Assembly (NCBI GenBank): GCA_027924585.1
Contig: BSBM01000307.1
Location: 10,438,001 to 10,502,000 of the forward strand
Source of the DNA: Larix kaempferi
Lineage: Eukaryota > Streptophyta > Pinopsida > Pinales > Pinaceae
Direction of reading: 5' to 3'
DNA length: 64,000 nt
Shown: positions 1 through 10,604 of the stretch, in pieces
Position numbering within the stretch: the first letter of the stretch is position 1
Layout of the letters: each line of letters starts with the position of its first letter
Made by a program: the position numbers and the translations under genes
Notes under the pieces: generated by a model
The model's database searches: none
Seen by the model: the letters and a program-made list of their open reading frames with translations, nothing else
Told to the model about the DNA's origin: nothing

Positions 1-898
1 ATTGAGTTGATCATTGAGGACTAGCCTGATGAATGGAAAGAGGATGCACCAGAGAGTGTTATCACTAAGTCCTTGGAATAAGAGGAGGAGGCCCAAACAG
101 ATATGAACCCAGAGGTCCGGAGCACACCATTCCAAACACATGCGCCGCAGGTAGGAGAGAAAAGGAAGGAATCGGATACCTAAACGCTGGATAAGCCACA
201 AAAGAAGAAGTCTAAAGCTAACAGACAACCACTTGACACAATGCTTCATGATGATGACTATGAACAGATAACATTGCGGGTGTCAGTGCACTTGAAGATA
301 AGGAAGAACTAGCACAAGAAGAGGTCAGGGAAAATATCAATAAACTGACTAGTCTGGTCTTACGGATGGAGCAAGTCCACCGTAACTTGACCAAGGAGCC
401 AGACCATGATGATCACTTGGGGCAGCCAAGTGAGACGATGTGAAGGTCACCTACCCTCACAACATGAACGCGCATTGTCAAGATTGCACGAAGGTCTATT
501 CTATTCCCAACAAATGAGATGATAGAATCGGTGAGGCTGCTCAAGCAGCTGGAATTGAATGCAGCTATGCTACCAGTTGAAGGGTTGCACCAGTTGCACA
601 CCCATATATCCCATGAAATGCATGAGCGGGACATTGTCTCGTAAAATCAGCGCCTTCAGTATGAGGAGAATTACAAGAAAGTACAAGGAGAATGTTAGCA
701 GAAAGAAAGGGAGCTTCAGCGCACTCAAGAAAAACAGCGTAGGATAAAAGGAGTAGTGTCTGCAGTATATACGCGGCTCCCCGAAGTTGAAGACAAATCA
801 AAAGTTGAGGCGGCTATCCTACAGATTGGCGCTGCTGTTGATAGTTTGCAGGAAAGAATGAAGGGATTGGAAATTTCCCACGCGGAGAAGATAATGAA
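1..898 (+). pseudogene. Coiled-coil ORF of element O, upstream part
   Basis: This is a decayed reading frame rich in Glu, Lys and Gln. A Lys-rich patch (KKKSK, near base 205-220) resembles a nuclear-localisation signal. Stretches such as YEENYKKVQ and VDSLQERMKGLEISHAEK have the heptad look of a coiled coil. Stops and frame changes are scattered through it. The last codons before the Tat insertion (MKM) join in frame to the EAA codons after it, so the ORF predates that insertion. I do not recognise the family; a gag-like or accessory protein of element O is the likeliest reading. Confidence 0.4.
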
Positions 899-903
899 GA
901 TGG
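899..903. repeat. Target-site duplication GATGG of the Tat element
   Basis: GATGG at 899-903 is repeated exactly at 13347-13351, directly outside the two LTRs. A 5-bp duplication is the expected LTR-retrotransposon integration footprint. Confidence 0.95.
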
Positions 904-1948
904 TGTTATAGGTCAAACTTGCACCTCTCCGTCCGTGATCACCCTAAGTTGCTGATCACACAAAAGGACAATTTGGATGGAGGAGCATGTTGACCTTGGA
1001 TGATATGACAACTCATTCCATTTCCTGACATTACTGGAAAAACACAAAAAATATCATTTTGAGATATGAGCGCTACTCTACTCAAAGAGACTAGCGCCCA
1101 TACGCTACTCCACTGTATAATAGTAGCGCCCATATCCAAGTATACGCTACTCCAGTGTAGCAAAGTAGCGCTCGACATTTAAAATTGAATGAGCGCTAGT
1201 TGTTAAACACCAGGGTAGCGCCTTATACGCTACTCTACTGAACAAGAGTCGCGTACATCTTAAAAGATGATTAAAAAATAAATTAATTCATCGAGGAGGA
1301 TTAGTTGATGGCAGTTTCCTAACTCCCCCAACTTCCTCCATAACTACATTTCGACCTGAACTGCTTCTTTAATCCTATAAATACCAAGAAGGTTAAAGGA
1401 GAAGGGTTAGAAATTGGAGTTAGTGAGATTGATTAATGGAAAAACTTTGAAGAAGCTTGCATTGGAGGAGTTGTTACAGAAGACATCCAAGCCAGAGCAG
1501 AGCCAGAGCCCAGAATCTAGTTGCAGGAGCCTGTTTCATTATCAGGTATACTTGTACATCATTCTATTTTTGACAAATAAAGGTTGAAGTGTTTTTTTCT
1601 TGTTCCAATTTGAATGTGTTATGAAATGGCATCTTAAGTTGGATCTATTTTGGTCAATGCTGAATGTTAAACATTGCTTTTGTTTATTTCAAGCTTTATA
1701 TATTGCCCAAAATGTTTTGAGAAAGGTATTGTTGTTGCAGGTTTGCTGAAGGAAAGGTAGATTTGGAAGCTGAACACGAGATCGAGTCAAGGCTAGGATT
1801 AGACTTCGGTTAAAAGGTGTGTTCCTTAAATCTACAATCTATTTCTTTTTTTAAATGCCTCTGTAATAGCATCAATACACTTACCTGTCACCCCAACCAA
1901 GTTGATAGCATTAGTTTCCTTGCTATAGGGTAGAAATTCCCGCCAACA
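904..1948 (+). repeat. 5' LTR of the Tat element
   Basis: Begins TGTTATAGG and ends CCAACA. It matches 12302-13346 over its full 1045 bp with scattered substitutions and no net length change. It contains the hairpin cluster at 1068-1256 and a TATA-like TATAAATACC near 1375. Confidence 0.95.
1068..1256. repeat. GCGCTACT/AGTAGCGC hairpin cluster in the 5' LTR
   Basis: Short inverted words alternate here. GAGCGCTACT (1068-1077) is the perfect complement of AGTAGCGCTC (1164-1173). Between them CGCTACT near 1103 faces AGTAGCG near 1122. A weaker second set follows to about 1256. The same cluster lies in the 3' LTR at about 12466-12654. Function is unknown. Confidence 0.8.
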
Positions 1949-1951
1949 GAC

Positions 1952-1969
1952 TGGCGACTCCGCTAGGGA
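1952..1969 (+). promoter_or_regulatory. Primer-binding site, tRNA-Arg type
   Basis: TGGCGACTCCGCTAGGGA lies 3 bp after the 5' LTR. TGGCGACTCC is the complement of a tRNA 3' end GGAGTCGCCA, which fits plant tRNA-Arg; the tRNA assignment is from memory of the family. Confidence 0.75.
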
Positions 1970-2134
1970 AATAGAGTTTTTGGCTTTAGGAAACCTTGTT
2001 CTTGTGTGTCTTCTCAGATTGTTTTGACTTCTTTGATGTGTCAAGAAACTTCTTAGGTATCCCTTGCCTGTTTCTTGCATGCTTTCATCAGTTTTTGATA
2101 CCTTCCAAAGTCAGTTTTCAAGCCTTTGAGATAT

Positions 2135-2198
2135 GAGCGCTACTATGCTATATATACAGTAGCGCCCATACGCTACTGTGCTATATATACAGTAGCGC
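2135..2198. repeat. Hairpin cluster in the Tat leader
   Basis: GCGCTACT (2137-2144) faces AGTAGCGC (2158-2165), and CGCTACTGT (2171-2179) faces ACAGTAGCG (2189-2197), each around a TATATATA-like loop. The words are those of the LTR cluster. Confidence 0.8.
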
Positions 2199-3948
2199 CC
2201 GTTTCAGTAGGGGCACGAGTTGCTCTACTACACAGTAGAGTACACTTTCTGTAGCATTCTATTTTGGTTTGCTTGTGTTTTAAACCTTTTGGTGATTTGC
2301 TGACTGTGCTGTAGGATCCCTTTGATGGTTACATGAGGTTTTTAACCTTTGGTCAAGTCATAGAAACTTTCCTTAAAGTTTTTTCCATTTTTTGAACCGC
2401 TTGTTGACCGTTGGAACTTTTGGGACTTTTATTGACTTTTTGAAGACTAGGGAGTGTTTGGTGTTGAGCACTTCCACTTTTTTGGACCTTGACTACCTAT
2501 TGCTAGCTTACAAACCTGCATACTCCTGTATCTGCTGTTTGTGGTGACGTTGTCTGCTCTCTACTACTCCCATCCTTTGTTTTAGGGTTTGGTCCTTGGT
2601 AGAGCTTCTAGGGTGTCTTCTTTTTGGTCAAGTTTCATTCTTCTGGGACTTCTTGTCTTTTTTGCTGGTTGCAAGTGCTCTTAAACAGCTGTAGGATAGT
2701 TCATTTTCTCAGTTTCTTTGTGTTAGTAAGGCAGCTTGCTTGTCTACTTGTGCTTGGCATAATGGTCTTCCTAGGGCTAGATACTTTAGGTCAGTCCTTT
2801 GGTGTCTTTCTCCTTTGTTTTCTTCCACTTTGTTCTCAAGTTTATAGGCCTTTTCTTTGTAAAAAACCTGTAGATCAAGTCTTTTTCGAGCTAGGGTTTC
2901 GACAGCTATAGGCCTAAGAAATTTTAGCCATGCTTACACACTTTGCATAAAAAGTTTTATTTGGCTTTCCATTTTTGCATAGTTCTTTTTCGTTTATTGA
3001 AAAAGCAAAAAAAAAAATTTGGTATTTTAAGCTTAAGTAGAACTTGTTTTGGTTGTTGCAAAATAGCTTAGTATAATTTCAAAAAAGAAAACAAAAAATT
3101 TTAAGTAGGTTTGCTTAGATTTTTAGTTTTGGAAAGAAGTAGATAAAAAAAAATGAAAAGAACTTTGTTGTAGAAAGTTTGAATTATATTTGCACTTTTG
3201 TTTTCTTGTTATAACCACGCTCACATACCCACTACCCTTTTTGAGTAATAACAGCCCTAAAATTTACTAATAAAAGGAAATAGAAACATTTTTATTTTTA
3301 GGGTACACTACACCAACAAATTTTGGTTAGGATCTTGGGTTTAAATCACCTTAAACCACCCAAGATCACACATTGCGCAAAAATCGTAGTGAGACTACCA
3401 TAGGTAAACCCACCTCACTCAAAATTTGCCTGGGATCTATGCAGTAGGTCATTGCGAGATCAGTTTGTGGGAATACTCCTCCTACTTGTTGTTCGAGCAT
3501 ACGCCAGGATCGGATTGTGTATTGGGGACTCTTTCTAGTTTCGGGCTTAGCTACCCTGCCCACGCTTTCTGATTCGATCGGTGACTGTTCCCCCAGGAAT
3601 TTTCGGTGTTGTGGTATCCATAGTATCAGACTCTAGGTTCATACACAGGTGACAACAGAGGGTATATCTGTTGTACCTAAGACAAACGTGGGAGGAAACC
3701 CCTTGCAGGTCTTTGGGAGGGCGGTTGGGTGATTCCAGCGCTTGCACCCTTAGTCATTGTATTGTGGACCCCGGGTAACTGTCTTTCTTCCTTCGTTGAT
3801 CTGTTCTGGGCCCTCATCATCCCAGACTCTTCTCCGGAAGGCACCTTTGTTTGATTGGTTTGTATACTTAGGAATTTTTTTTTTAGTTGGTGTGATGTTT
3901 GCCCCCTAGTTGTAGTGGCCACTAGGTTCTAGCTTTTTTATTTTATTT

Positions 3949-4773
3949 ATAATCACGAAGAACCAACAACTCCGTAGATCGAGAAGGATTCAAAACCTTC
4001 CACCAGTTAGAACAAAACCTATACAACTAGCCAGACGACAGCGGGTAAACCCCGGTATTTCTTCAGAAATTACCTCTGAAATAGAATTGCTTGAAGAAAT
4101 ACTTGTAACAGAAAACCTTGAAATTGAGGTTCCTGAGGAACCACTACCAGGTACCACATATCAACAACACTTTAGTACTGTTGAGGTGGAAGATCTTACT
4201 TCCACGGAGTATAGCACTCCTTTCAATCCTCCCTTAACCAATACTAGAATTCCACTTATGTCACCTGTTGGTTTCCAGCAGCCCCTTTTCAGTGCAGATC
4301 TTTCCTTCTCCAGACATCTGATGTCTAACTCAGGAGGTGAACAGGGGGTTCCCCAAACTCCCACTTTAGGTATCAACACTAGCGCAGTTAACCCTTCTTT
4401 TACTGCTACACCTAGTCAGGCACAAACAACATCTGTGCCTACTCCATCTTTCAGTTTCAACACTAGTACATTAGGTATGCCTAGTTTTACAACGATGGCA
4501 TCTATTCCTACACCTACTATTGGACCTAGCAGTACGGCCAACTGTGCAACACCTTCTACTTCCCAACCGTTATATCAGATTCCTAGTACTTGGGTTTACA
4601 CACCTGTGGTAGGACCAAGTGCTTCTGCAAACATGCCAGTCATGGGTACCATGAATGCACCGTCCACATCAGCTTCTACTGGTTTCAATACCTTTGTAGG
4701 CCCTAACTTGAATCAAGGTAACATGCCTGCAGGTAACACCCCCTTTTTCCTTATTCTCAGGGGGAGGGGGTAA
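3949..4773 (+). pseudogene. gag: gag, N-terminal part (Tat element)
   Basis: The frame is open from 3910 but has no ATG. ATA at 3949, followed by a basic stretch (LRRSRRIQ), is the likeliest decayed start. The protein begins basic, becomes acidic (LLEEILVTENLEIE), then is a long Ser/Thr/Pro-rich region to about 4740. It leaves frame in C- and G-runs near 4740-4770 and stops at 4771-4773; the coding sense continues in another frame. This would be the disordered N-terminal region of the capsid precursor. Confidence 0.6.
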
Positions 4774-5213
4774 TATCTTTAACCAGCAATATGGCGGGGC
4801 TAACACCCAGCCACAGTGGACGAACCCGCAAAGCACTAATCCACTCTCATATGGGTGGGGAAATTTTAATAACTCTTTCATACAACAACAACAACTGGCA
4901 GGGGGCAACCCCTACCAACAAATACCTGGGGGTAACCCCTACCAACAGTTAACTGGGGGAAACCCCTATCAACAGATGGTAGGTGGCAACTCCTATCAGC
5001 ACATGGCCGGGGGCAACCCTTATCACCAGATGGCTGGGGGAAACCCCTACCAACAATTCATGAGACAAACGATGAGTGGTTCCCCTTATCAAGCATCATC
5101 TTACCGGCCTCATCTACCTTTCCTCGCAACTTTGAATTTGCCAGACCTTTCTAAACTGACAAATGATCATGTGTGTCCTAATGCCACGTGGCCATCAGTT
5201 CCCACCAAATTAC
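4760..5213 (+). pseudogene. gag: gag, middle part with GGNPYQQ repeat (Tat element)
   Basis: After a frameshift near 4760 the frame encodes a Gln/Asn/Gly/Tyr-rich segment. About six copies of a 9-residue unit, core GGNPYQQ, lie at about 4897-5065 with a 27-nt period. A Pro/His/Leu segment follows (FLATLNLPDLSKLTN). Around 5200 the meaningful frame shifts again into the capsid domain. The low-complexity repeat may be a flexible or self-associating region; this is inference. Confidence 0.6.
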
Positions 5214-7124
5214 CCGGATATTCCAAAATTCGAAGGAAAAACAGGTGAAGATCCTAGTGACCATGTCACTACCTTCCACCTTTGGTGTTCTTCCAATTCC
5301 TTAAACGAGGATTCCATCAGATTGAGATTGTTTCAAAGGACCTTAACTGGTCCTGCAGCCAAATGGTACATTGAACTACTTGCGGCTACTTTCTCTAGTT
5401 TTGGAGACCTAGCAACCGTCTTTTTGAACCATTTCCAGCTTCCTGTTCGGTATGATGCCGGAACAGAACTTTTGTCTACTTTTAGACAAAACAAAGCCAC
5501 TCACTTATCTGACCACATTCAGGAGTGGCGAAGACGGAAGAGACTCATAAAGGCCAACATTCCTCCAGAGTTCCTGCTTGAGTGGTACTTGAAATCACTC
5601 CTACCTTATATTTCTAAGGAAGTAGCGACATCTGGAGTATCCAATGAAGAAGAAGCCATCTTAAGGACTCAACAGTTAGACCTTGTATATGCACAATCTG
5701 GTTTAATGTACGAGATTATACCTGACGCACCGAGATCAAACACTGATTTGAGTAGACCCAAACCTGGACCACATGCTGACGGCATAGTGGGTTCAGTTAA
5801 CTCTGCGGCCTTCGAAGCACTGACCAAATAGGTCCAATCCTTAACTGTCAAACATTCAACTGCAGATATTTCTTCCGTCACAACCTCTCCTTCTATGTCT
5901 GAGCCTGTCAATCAGGTTCAGAACAATCAAAAGGGCCCTCGGCAGCCCAATAACAAAAAGAAGGGCAAGAAAGGAGAGGGGAACCAACAAAAGCCCAAAA
6001 AAGACAATGCCGAAGAGGGTAACAAGGAAGAAAAGAAGGTTAAGTTCTCTTGTAAACTTTGCAAGCAGAACCACCTTACTCACCAATGCCCTCTACTTGA
6101 AGAAGCCCAGAAGCTTTTAAGAGAAAAGAAGCATGCCGTCCTGAAAGATCCATTTCCTAAAGGGAAAGGCTCAACTTCTGGCACCTCCAAAACTAGGGGC
6201 ACTTCGCACGCTTCGGTTGATCAAACATTTATAAACATGGTTAATTCGGATGCACTTTTGCAAACTAGAGCCAGGAACTATACCCCGGAAGTGCAGAAAA
6301 AGGATAAGGAGATTCTTGAATCCTCCACTCCACTCCACATACCTGTGGACCCAATGCCCAAGATTCCGAAAGGTGTCTTGAAGAGGGCATCGCACAATCC
6401 CAACACACGGGCTGCTTCTAACTACAATGTGGTTGAAGATTTAGCCCAAACCCCTTGTGCCATGTCTACTCTAGAAGTCTTGCAGAGTTGTCCTTTACAA
6501 CGAAATGCACTTCTGGAAGCTATTGGGAGTATGGAGTCCTCCAACATGTCTGCGCGATTTGATATGACTAATGTCAAATATCGGTTTCCATATCACGTTG
6601 CCCTTCAGATTGAGGTCGTTCATGGTCCAATGACCATCAGACGAGCTGTAATAGATGAGGGAGCGTCGACTTGCGTAATGTCGATTTCCTGTTGGAAAGC
6701 TTTAGGTTCTCCTGAGTTAGCCCCTTCCAACACATTGCTTACTGCATTTGATGGTAGAACTTTCCGTCCACACGGAGTTTTTCCATCATTTGATGTCACT
6801 TTGGCTGGTAAGACAATTGCTGTTGAAATAGAAGTTATGGACGCTCCGCTCGATTACAATATGTTATTGGGCAGGAGTTGGACTTATGCCATGCGAGCTA
6901 TAGCATCGGCAGTGTTTCGAGTGGTTATGTTCCCATTTGAAGGTAAGATCGTTACAGTCGATCAACTTTCTTTCACTCAAGGAAAACACCAGACTTCTTC
7001 GGAAACCACAGTTCCTTTGATTGATCAAAACACCCCAGTTGGCGAGAGTTTAGGAGCAGGACTTTTCGGATCACTAATTGGCACTTTTGACCTACCCACT
7101 CCTACTTTATTTGTTGGGACTTAG
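5163..7124 (+). pseudogene. gag-pro: gag capsid, zinc knuckle and aspartic protease (Tat element)
   Basis: One frame of about 650 codons with a single TAG at 5829-5831. Residues 15-210 match a retrotransposon gag domain (IPKFEGKTGEDPSDHVTTF, LTGPAAKWYIELL, EEAILRTQQLDLVYA). A Lys-rich linker follows, then a knuckle CKLCKQNHLTHQC near 6050-6090 with three rather than four residues before His. At about 6640-6900 lies a retropepsin: VIDEGASTCVMS carries the catalytic Asp, with DEG in place of the usual DSG/DTG, and NMLLGRSW is the later conserved Gly-Arg segment. No RT follows, which is unusual for a Ty3 pol. Confidence 0.8.
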
Positions 7125-7148
7125 GGATGTTCATCGTCTGAAACTTCT

Positions 7149-7706
7149 ATGGTTAGTTCAACAACTGATCCTGAGTTTCACTCAACTGATACAAACCCCT
7201 CCGATCCCACTCCTGTTGTAGAAGTTACCCACTTGGATTCTCATCAAACTACAACAGAACATATGTCGACTCAATTGGTGTCTGTCGAGTCAAACATAGA
7301 TTGTGCCACTACTCAAACACCTGACCCGATCCATTCTCTCGACAGTTCAGGAATTACTTTACCTTCTGATGAGGAAATGTTAGAAGCCTTGAATGACCCG
7401 GACCATCCTCGTGAACATATAGATCGCGCGTCTTTCTTGTTTCCTTTTCTTAACTTGTTAGAGAGAGGTGAATTTTGTTCACCACCCGATGAAAATACTG
7501 GTCTCACTCCTTCACAAGTTGCTATTGTTGAAGCAAATAGAGTACATACCTCGCTGGTGAACATTTTCACTGGGGTCAACAAAAATATTTTCTTTGAGAT
7601 GGGATGTTATCTCGATGAGATCATCCCATATACCAATCTTTTCCGTGATTTCCATAACACCTTTTCCCGGCCTCCTGAGGAGGATCCAGGCATTGACCCT
7701 ACCTGA
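7149..7706 (+). CDS. Unrecognised acidic ORF between protease and RNase H
   Basis: 185 residues, intact, starting 24 bp after the protease stop. The first 85 residues are Ser/Thr/Asp-rich and look disordered; the second half is more ordered (RASFLFPFLNLLERGEF, FTGVNKNIFFEMGCYLDE). No polymerase, integrase or zinc motif is present. It sits where RT should be in a Tat element, so it may be a linker region left after loss of RT or an extra ORF of this family. Confidence 0.5.
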   Translation: MVSSTTDPEFHSTDTNPSDPTPVVEVTHLDSHQTTTEHMSTQLVSVESNIDCATTQTPDPIHSLDSSGITLPSDEEMLEALNDPDHPREHIDRASFLFPFLNLLERGEFCSPPDENTGLTPSQVAIVEANRVHTSLVNIFTGVNKNIFFEMGCYLDEIIPYTNLFRDFHNTFSRPPEEDPGIDPT

Positions 7707-7823
7707 AGAAGTACTACGCCTAGGCTGAAATACTTTTTCTTGTAACATAGCTGTATATTTTTGTAAAGCTAGTTTTGTTATGCTCGTTAGGTGATCTTAT
7801 GTGCGTTTCATTTCGTGTACCAG

Positions 7824-8249
7824 ATGTCAATCGAACATTTCTTAGGATTTGATGATGGCGCCAGTCGCCACACCTGTCAGTTGGCTGCAGCAGCTTGGGT
7901 CATTTACTCACCCGCTAACCAACTTGTCTCTTCGGGGGGGGGTTATTTGGGACCTACCATGAATAATGTAGATGAATACAGTGCAGTTATAGAACTTCTC
8001 CGAGATGCTCTCAGTCATGGCATTTCGTACCTGGAGGTAAGGCTTGACTCACAATTAATTGTATTTCAGTTAACAGGTGTTTATCAGATTTGAGATCCAG
8101 GATTGCTACGTCAGTTTCTACGAGTTAGACTATTGGAAAGACAATTTCATTCTATCAGATATGAACACATTCCGAGAAGTTTAAACACTTTAGCTGATTC
8201 ATTAGCAAACTGTGTGTTAGACTGGCATTTACATCACACATTATCATAA
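7824..8249 (+). pseudogene. Archaeal-type RNase H domain (aRNH) of the Tat element
   Basis: About 140 codons with one internal TGA at 8091-8093. Acidic residues of an RNase H fold are in order: Asp in GFDDGASR, Glu in NNVDEYSA, Asp in EVRLDSQL, and Asp in TLADSLANC near the end. A second RNase H of this type is a hallmark of Tat elements, where it normally follows RT-RNase H. Here it stands alone. A CAG just before the ATG could be a splice acceptor, but no donor was identified. Confidence 0.75.
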
Positions 8250-8428
8250 ACAACATTGCACACATAAAATTAAAACGCATACACATGTAAATAACTGATA
8301 CTGTATATAACTGATACCGTATCAAAAAATATGAGTTTTGGATCATGAGTTCATCAAGTCAAGTCATAAAAGTACAAAAGCTGGGCATAGTAGCCTCAAA
8401 AAATATATACATATAATGTTTTCTTCTC

Positions 8429-9646
8429 CTATGGAGAAGGAGGGACCTCCTCATCATCTACCGCATTGCGATAGAATATGACTAGTCTAGCAATCCGCCA
8501 CAGCACCCTAAGCCATGCCGGGGGCACCCCAACAACATCTTCCTGCATGTCAACAGGTATCTGGTCCATGCGGCATGCAGGAATCTCATGAGTCAACCGA
8601 CTCATTTTCCTCTCCAGGGTTCCCAACATAGCATCCGCTGCGGTAATATCAGCTGGCCTCACATAGATGGTAGGATGGCCCTCAGGACGAACGGGCCGAA
8701 CATCTGCATATGACACTTGGTTAGAACTTCAAAACTCATTCATAAAAATCAAATACTTGAAAAAGTTTGAAAAAATTAAATAAATTCTCAAAATTTAAAC
8801 ATACCAATATCTCCCCAAGCTCCACCTGGCGGAATCACTAGCTCCGGATCGTGACGGAAATCCAATCCAGCATAGGGAAACTGCTCAAAAGCGGGTACTT
8901 GCCTCTCCCACCACCCCCAGAAGTCATCAGTGTGGTAAAAATAGTGACTTTCCCCACCACCTTGGCGGAGAAAAATGTCACCCCAACGGCCTAGTCTGGG
9001 CTCACGGGGGTTAATCTGTGGTAGAGGCATCCCCAAACTAATAGCAGGCATCCTCTCAAAGAAGAAAGTACCCAAAATTCTTCATTGTGCCGGATTTGCA
9101 ACCTGTCAATTGAGACTTCATGTTTGCCAGCAAACTAGTACTCCAATCATAAACATGGTCATGCAAGCATTGTACACCAATATGCATCGAATACCTGGAA
9201 GCTAAGTGTTGTGATGCACTACCGGCTACCTAGTTGATCATGCTCACTATCACTTTCAGAGGGAGACCATCAATAGTTGAAATCAGTACTTGGCTTCCCG
9301 ATTTTTCTGCTCCGGCAACACAGTATGTATTCACATATTCTTGCACTGATCGTGCACCCAAACGAGAAGACCCAGATTGATTATGTCTCCTCTCCTTGAG
9401 AGACCGGTAATAAAGTAGATGTCCTCAACGGTAAGCTCAAGAGTTTGCCCGCGGATGATGAAGGTATTAGTATCGACATCCCAATACTGAATCAGTCTTC
9501 GAAATAGTTTGTTTAATGCCCGCATGTTTACGGTTCGATAAAATTTCAACAAACCGCATCTTCGGAGCGCATGGAGGGTAGCCAGGTCTTGCATGGCTAA
9601 CCTATCCATGTCTTCATGCTCCCTTTCCCTCCATTGTAAGACCATC
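8429..9646 (-). pseudogene. Antisense plant mobile domain (PMD) gene inside the Tat element
   Basis: The gene runs opposite to the element. Its first part (about 9646-9370) matches a PMD/aminotransferase-like protein: MDRLAMQDLATLHALRRCG, LIQYWDVDTNTFIIRG, LELTVEDIYFITGLSRRGD. The frame then shifts near 9365-9380 and continues (VQEYVNTYCVAGAEKS), has one stop near 9230, shifts again near 9075, and goes on through PAISLGMPLPQINPRE and a Trp-rich segment to 8805. A GT-AG intron (8704-8804) joins it in frame to a last exon (8703-8429). PMDs occur in plant transposons and some host proteins. Antisense extra ORFs are known in Tat elements. The damage makes a functional product unlikely from this copy. 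Confidence 0.75.
8704..8804 (-). other. GT-AG intron of the antisense PMD gene
   Basis: On the minus strand the donor reads ATATTG/GTATG at 8805/8804 and the acceptor TATGCAG/ATG at 8704/8703. The 101-bp interval is AT-rich with stops. Removing it joins G (8805) and AT (8703-8702) into one Asp codon, and both flanking frames stay open. Confidence 0.75.
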
Positions 9647-9909
9647 CTGCACAAAAACCAAAATTTTTTTGAGTCTCGGCGCTTGTAGGTAGCTTTGCAA
9701 GTATGTACGCTACTGTGTATACTACACAGTAGCGTGTAGGCGCTACTCTGTTTGAGAAAAGTAGCGCCCATTGCGTTTGTACGCTACTCTTGTGTATACA
9801 CAGTAGCGCTCGCGCATAAACGCTTGTGAGCATCACGTTGCAAGGCTATTTTTGCTCAAAAATTGAAAAATAAACCATTGAAATGCAAGATAGGTGGATT
9901 TCAACTTAC
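9647..9909 (-). other. Candidate upstream intron of the antisense PMD gene
   Basis: On the minus strand a consensus donor CAA/GTAAGTT lies at 9910/9909. A T-rich acceptor TTTTTGTGCAG ends at 9647, just before the PMD-coding exon. The interval contains the hairpin cluster 9707-9810. A first exon upstream of 9910 is plausible but its start is not defined. Confidence 0.5.
9707..9810. repeat. Hairpin cluster in the antisense intron
   Basis: ACGCTACTGTGTA (9707-9719) and TACACAGTAGCGT (9723-9735) form a perfect 13-bp stem with a 3-nt loop. GGCGCTACT (9739-9747) faces AGTAGCGCC (9760-9768), and ACGCTACT (9781-9788) faces AGTAGCGC (9803-9810). The words equal those in the LTR and leader clusters. 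Confidence 0.85.
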
Positions 9910-9910
9910 T

Positions 9911-10604
9911 TGGTGGAGGAAGTGTGACGATTGGATGCTCGGTTCGATCGCAATGGAGATTTGAAACTTACAAAATGTTGCCCCAAATTTTTGCCCTACA
10001 AACAAATTGAAAATTGATTTTTTAAACAATGAAAATATATATAAATTGGATTTTGATTTTTACCCATATTTGTTAGTTTTCTATAGTTTCAAAATTTTCA
10101 TAAAACCCTAATTAATCAATTGATACACACAATATGGTATAACACTGATCCAAACTCAATTTTCACCTAATTGTTGTCGGATTCGTCTCCTAAGCTCAAA
10201 TTTCTTGATGATAGACCTTGTCAGTTAGCTAAACGTTCCAAATTCATATATCATTTAAGATTTTTGCCGCATCGACTAATATTTTGTTGAAGACCTAGTT
10301 TTGGCAGGGCATGAAGCTACGATCCCAGAAACTGACCTTTAAGTCATTTTAAGCTCTTGTTTGGACTATTTAAACCTAAACAAGATAGCCGAGAAAACTT
10401 GTCCTCTTCGAGCTCGTTAAAGTACCCGAAGGCTCATCCACTCAGGTATAGAATTATCCCTTTTCTGGGCCTCAGTGGATTAACTACGGAAAAGGTATAC
10501 TCTAGGTATACTCCTGTATGCGCTAGAAGAGTTCTCCTTTCATTGTTTTATACTTTTTCAGGGGAGGAGACTAACTGTACGAAAAAGGACCTTTTGGAGT
10601 CTCT
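9911..10604 (+). other. Non-coding part of the Tat 3' region
   Basis: AT-rich sequence with no convincing frame. It may contain the first exon or promoter of the antisense PMD gene (about 9911-9960 and beyond). Nothing else is recognised. Confidence 0.4.

Larger units (their letters stand above)
1949..3948 (+). other. Long untranslated leader of the Tat element
   Basis: About 2 kb between LTR and gag. It holds the PBS and a second hairpin cluster (2135-2198), then T-rich, A-run-rich sequence without a credible coding frame. Long leaders are common in Tat/Ogre-like elements. Confidence 0.6.

Noticed and set aside
2624-2911. Leu/Phe-rich 95-codon frame that could look like a membrane protein
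   Set aside because: It lies in the T-rich Tat leader; T-rich sequence gives hydrophobic frames by chance and there is no sign of conservation.
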